Shown here: piece after piece, positions 59,042-64,000 of the stretch
How the letters are laid out: every line of letters begins with the position of its first letter
Position numbering within the stretch: position 1 is the first letter of the stretch
NCBI GenBank assembly: GCA_032622095.1
Contig: CP136063.1
Coordinates: forward strand, 61,145,897-61,209,896
Source of the DNA: Siphonodentalium dalli
Taxonomy: Eukaryota > Mollusca > Scaphopoda > Gadilida > Siphonodentaliidae
Direction of reading: 5' to 3'
DNA: 64,000 bases
The notes under the pieces: generated by a model
Database searches by the model: none
Told to the model about the DNA's origin: nothing
The model's input: the letters and a program-made list of their open reading frames with translations, nothing else
Made by a program: the position numbers and the translations under genes

Positions 59042-59589
59042 TACGTATACCACATCCACCCGACAGACACACAGCCTTTACTTTCTCTCTACTATCAAAA
59101 TGGGTCTTTGTTATCTATGCGGTCATTAGAATATACATTTATTGTCATTTATTGTTTTATTGAATAAAACATGAGAAAAATAATTTTATTCAGCTGTGAC
59201 ATAACGGAAGTGTGGTATAATTTCCGGTTTAACAGTACACGCAATGTGTCCATTTTTTAGGAAATGAATCAGTTTACAAGGAAAATAAAATCGGATGCGC
59301 ACTAATTTTGCAAAATCAATAAAGTGAAAATGATCGAGCGGAATAAGGGCGGGTGGGTCACCTGAAACACAGGTCTATTTTTATTTTGGCCTCACCATGC
59401 ATGTATGAATCTCCCATGTTGATAATCGGGTGCATGTAACCCTAAGCGACAGGAATTAAGTGAATGTCTCACTGTACTGATGAATTAGTGAATATCTTCG
59501 GCTACGCCATGGTTGACAAGTTGGATATGCGCATGCACGTATAAACAGAGCATCCGCCACTCACACACCCCCGATTAAAATTCTCCCAA
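59042..59589. other. Unrecognised DNA
   Basis: No supported feature; AT-rich with short poly-A and poly-T runs. Confidence 0.4.
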
Positions 59590-60517
<928 letters not shown>

Positions 60518-62238
60518 TCACTTAAATGACTTCTCTCCCGTGTGGGTCGTCATATGTACAGTCAAATAACTATTCGAATTGAATCCTTTCTGACAAATAT
60601 CACATTTATATGGTTTATCGCCCGCGTGGATCCTCTTGTGTACAGTTAAATTACTCATCTGGGCGAATCCTTTCTGACAAATATCACATTTATATGGTTT
60701 CTCGCCCGTGTGGATTTCCTTGTGCACAGTCAATTGACTCATCCAAGTGAATTCTTTCGGACAAATATCACATTTAAATTGTTTCTCGCCCGTGTGGATT
60801 TCCTTGTGCACAGTCAGTTGACTCATCCAAGTGAATTCTTTCTGACAAATATCACACTTATGTGGTTTCTCACCCGTGTGGATCCTCATGTGAACAGTCA
60901 ATTGACTCATCTGGGCGAATCGTTTCAGACAAATATCACACTTATATGGATTCTCACCCGTGTGGATCCTCGTGTGTACAGTCAATTGACTCATCCGAGT
61001 GAATCCTTTCTGACAAATATCACACTTATATGGTTTCTCACCCGTGTGGATCCTCGTGTGCACAGTCAGACTACTCATATGAGTGAATCGTTTCAGACAA
61101 ATATCACACTTATATGGATTCCCACCCGTGTGGATCCTCATGTGTCTAGTCAAATGACTCATCAGAGCGAATCCTTTCTGACAAATATCACACGTATATG
61201 GTTTCTCGCCCGTGTGGATCATCTTGTGTTTAGTCAAATGAATCATCTGAGTGAATCCTTTCTGACAAATATCACACTTATATGGGTTCTCGCCCGTGTG
61301 GATCCTCATGTGTACAGTCAAATTACTCATGCGAGTGAATCCTTTCTGACAAATATCACACTTAAATGACTTCTCGCCCGTGTGGATCCTCGTGTGCACA
61401 GTCAAATCACTCATCCGAATGAATCCTTTCTGACATATATCACATTTATATGGTTTCTCACCCGTGTGGATCTTCATGTGCACAGTCAGACTACTCATAT
61501 GAGTGAATCGTTTCAGACAAATATCACACTTATATGGATTCCCACCCGTGTGGATCCTCATGTGTACAGTCAAATCACTCATCTGAATGAATCCTTTCTG
61601 ACATATATCACATTGATATGGTTTCTCGCCCGTGTGGATCCTCTTGTGTACAGTCAAATTACTCATCCGAGTGAATCCCTTCTGACAAATATCACATTGA
61701 TATGATTTCTCGCCCGTGTGGATCCTCTTGTGTACAGTCAAACTACCCATCTGAGTGACTCCTTTCTGACAAATATCACATTTATATGGTTTCTCACCCG
61801 AGTGGATCCTCTTGTGTACAGTCAAATCACTCATCCGAATGAATCCTTTCTTACAAATATCACATTTATATGGTTTCTCGCCCGTGTGGATCATCTTGTG
61901 TACAGTCAAATTACTCATGTCAGTGAAACCTTTCTGACAAATATCACATGTATATGGTTTCTCACCCGTGTGGATTCTCATGTGTACAGTCAAATTACTC
62001 ATCCGAATGAATCCTTTCTGACAAATATTACACTTATATGGTTTCTCTCCCGTGTGGATCCTCTTGTGTACAGTCAAATCACTCATCCGAATGAATCCTT
62101 TCTGACAAATATCACACTTATATGGTTTCTCGCCCGTGTGGATCATCTTGTGTACAGTCAAATCACTCATCCGAGCGAATCCTTTCTGACAAATATCACA
62201 CTTATATGGTTTCTCGCCTGTGTGGATCATCATGTGTA
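60518..62238 (-). CDS. C2H2 zinc-finger array B, 20 fingers (571 aa frame)
   Basis: An open frame of 20 complete 28-residue C2H2 fingers plus a partial first finger (MMIHTGEKP from 62233). Predicted nuclear DNA-binding protein if translated. Fingers follow C-x2-C-x12-H-x3-H with TGEKP or TGGNP linkers. Helix positions -1 and 3 vary (R/D, R/N, Q/S, H/S, W/Q, L/H) while position 2 is almost always Ser and position 6 mostly Val. The original start, MAHQC at 62376-62378, is out of frame because of a 2-base loss near 62238, so this frame has no convincing start. The frame ends at a TGA made by another 2-base loss at 60520. Finger order aligns with array A (A3-A13 with B7-B18). Either a recent pseudogene or an exon joined differently. 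Confidence 0.6.
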
Positions 62239-62378
62239 GTCAGACTACCCATCTGAGTGACTCCTTTCTGACATATGTCACACGGATATGGTTTCTCTCC
62301 CGCGTGGATCATCTTGTGTACATTCAAATGACTCATCCCAGAGAATCCTTTCTGACAAATATTACATTGATGTGCCAT
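62238..62378 (-). pseudogene. Fingers 1-2 of array B, frameshifted from the rest
   Basis: The ATG at 62376-62378 opens the same first finger as array A (MAHQCNICQKGFSGMSHLNV), then CDICQKGVTQMGSLT. Here ACTGTACAC has become ACTACAC near 62238, shifting the frame away from 60518-62238. Upstream sequence (the KETGE frame and pyrimidine tract) is the same as in copy A. Confidence 0.75.
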
Positions 62379-63005
62379 CTCTCCTGTTTCTTTAATAAAA
62401 GAAATAAACTTAATATTAATTGATAGAAATCTTTACCGGGCAGGGATTTCCATCTCTTACGTACTATTTAAAGATGGATTATCTCTTTGTAAACATGTAT
62501 TATATAGTTACCGGGGTATAAAATATTAGATTTGAATCGAAGACTCCTGTCCGGAAATGCTTCTATCGATTAATATTAATTTTATTTCGAATATTTTCTG
62601 GTCTAAAAACGTGTGTTTGTTCAGCTAACGAACAATAGTGGTTACTGTTAACATAGACCAGAAATTATATTGTGCAATTTTGTCACAAATAAACGTTAAT
62701 TATACTCATTATCGCTTATATCTGTGGAACAAAACAATACAAACAACCAATCTGTGACATTTGACATTCGTTGCGTAGCCGTAGGAACAGCCCAGTGCTC
62801 TATATCGCAATACGGTCTCATCCGAATGGTCGGTTCTAAAAAATAGTAACATAAATGGGCCCGATTTAATATTCGAAATAAAATCAATATTAATTGATAG
62901 AAGCTTTTCCGGACATAGGTCTTCAGTTCATATCTATTATTTTATACCCACGCAACTATTTAAAATGTGTTATTTAAAGAGATAATCCATCTTTAATACA
63001 CAGGA
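62379..63005. other. Spacer of duplication B with an extra block
   Basis: 62379-62470 matches copy A (39156-39245). About 62480-62996 is extra compared with A, and its second half matches 40384-40573. AAAGAGATAATCCATCTTTA recurs near 62976 and 63028. No gene is seen. Confidence 0.55.
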
Positions 63006-63189
63006 AACTATATAATATTTGTTATTCAAAGAGATAATCCATCTTTAAGATTATAAACGCCCATTATTTTACTAGTCTCTTTGGTATAAAACAAAACATC
63101 TCTGTTTGTTAGTTTTAGCTCCTGTATCCACAAGAAGGTAAATAGGCAAGCGATGAGTTGTGTCTTCCACAAAAAATACCAGCGTAATA

Positions 63190-63710
63190 TGATGAGATGA
63201 CAACTGTTGGAGAATATGATGTCAATGAGGGTTGCACGGCATTCTATTATTCTTGTGGGTTTAGTTATTGTTCGTAGAAACATAAATGACTTCAATCGGT
63301 TTGAGACATTCGTATGGCATTATCAGTATTTATGTTTATGTTGCAATCTCCCACCAGGAAACATTATTTTTTCTCCTTATATGTATTTAGTTAGTTAGTA
63401 ATGTTTCAAGTTTTTCAAGAAAGATATTGACGTCAGAATGTGGGCATCCAAGTTGATTCTTGTTTATATGACCACGGATTTCAATAAATATGCTTTCAAA
63501 GATTTTCGTGAATATAGATAAGTCTGATCGAACTTGTGCTTTGATGTTATCATTAACATAAATTCCAACCCACCCCCTTCTATGTCATTCCTATGGTTTC
63601 CATATAAATAGTAACTCCCCGTTTTGTCGGTCCATTGGAGACTCAGCTGTCGGCCAAGTTTCAATAACACCTATTAACGAACCAAACCGGACGATTTGGG
63701 TCGTATAATT
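63190..63710 (-). pseudogene. Decayed LINE endonuclease fragment B
   Basis: The minus strand read across frameshifts gives WVGIYVNDNIKAQVRSDLSI then FTKIFESIFIEIRGHINKNQ, a VGDCNIN stretch at about 63340-63354 (GDFN expected) and ITKPTRI then ATLIDIIFSN, the order found in APE-type LINE endonucleases. A TNRDVLFYTKE block follows toward 63100, as in the linker before reverse transcriptase. Stops and shifts separate the pieces, so it is dead. It belongs to a different LINE from the intact one at 50.3 kb. Confidence 0.6.
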
Positions 63711-63945
63711 ATAGACTATACATATACATGTATCTGATTTTGTGACGTCACCAATTATTATCTAATACGACGCTGTTGTTTTGAATTTCGGGAGCGCGAA
63801 TGTCGCACAGTAGATCGGAGGGCTTGAAGCATTAATGTCGTAATCGGCTGCCAAGATGCCAACCCAAATCAGTCGACCTGCAACATTCTCCTATTTATAT
63901 AAACATCATAAAATAATTTATTTGTGTTTATTTATAGGTGAAAGT
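63711..63945. other. Conserved flank of the zinc-finger duplication (copy B)
   Basis: Matches 39941-40180. Homology ends at about 63945, after AAAGTAGG. The last 55 bases of the window are unassigned. Confidence 0.6.
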
Positions 63946-64000
63946 AGGTCCATACTGAATTCTAACGGGTCTACCCCGGCACTCTACTGGGTCAAATCAT

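Overview
This is a repeat-dominated stretch of an animal genome. I see no conventional multi-exon host gene. The DNA is AT-rich, with homopolymer and dinucleotide runs, many miniature inverted-repeat elements (MITEs), non-LTR retrotransposon (LINE) fragments and C2H2 zinc-finger arrays. The mix of sequence families (ACATGTA and ACCGGTA motifs, TCCGTCCGTCTGTC-type repeats, AACGTTGGCCCAACGTT minisatellites, a LINE with a 2A peptide) points to a marine invertebrate. A mollusc or other lophotrochozoan is my best guess, but the window does not settle it.

Layout. 1-12.6 kb holds dispersed repeats: a LINE 3' remnant (about 2.64-3.56 kb, minus), two related foldback elements with long G/C runs (4.48-5.62 and 11.70-12.65 kb), a palindromic GCGCTTCAGCGC minisatellite, a 16-bp minisatellite and two palindromic TA-flanked MITEs. 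12.74-31.74 kb is a head-to-tail array of five units of about 3.8 kb. Diagnostic differences show units 2/4 and 3/5 pairing, that is, a dimeric higher-order repeat of about 7.6 kb. 31.7-37.3 kb is mostly unrecognised sequence with a two-copy tandem repeat and LINE scraps. 37.3-40.2 kb and 59.6-63.95 kb are two copies of one duplicated block, both minus strand: a C2H2 zinc-finger array followed on its 5' side by a decayed LINE endonuclease fragment. 41.6-46.8 kb is a nest of inverted-repeat elements, including a 3.78-kb element with 348-bp, about 99% identical terminal repeats and a perfect 5-bp target duplication, set inside an older element with CGCCGG-rich ends. 49.7-54.5 kb is an apparently intact LINE whose protein of up to 1187 aa carries a 2A-like motif, endonuclease, reverse transcriptase and a C-terminal Cys/His knuckle. 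54.95-55.55 kb is a TTAA-flanked piggyBac-like MITE, and 58.27-59.04 kb is another MITE.

How the parts fit together. The only reading frames with real protein signatures are the LINE and the zinc-finger arrays. The LINE could supply its own retrotransposition. The MITEs have no transposase here and would depend on enzymes encoded elsewhere. The zinc-finger arrays are multi-finger DNA-binding modules that vary mainly at base-contacting helix positions. Both copies carry nonsense or frameshift damage, so they are decaying, or are exons whose true gene structure lies partly outside what can be read here.

Items most worth a second look: the 2A motif fused to a signal-peptide-like segment at the LINE N terminus; the higher-order tandem array, each unit of which holds exactly one arm of a palindromic MITE; the nested transposon with 348-bp ends and no visible transposase; and the paired zinc-finger arrays with changes focused on helix positions -1 and 3.
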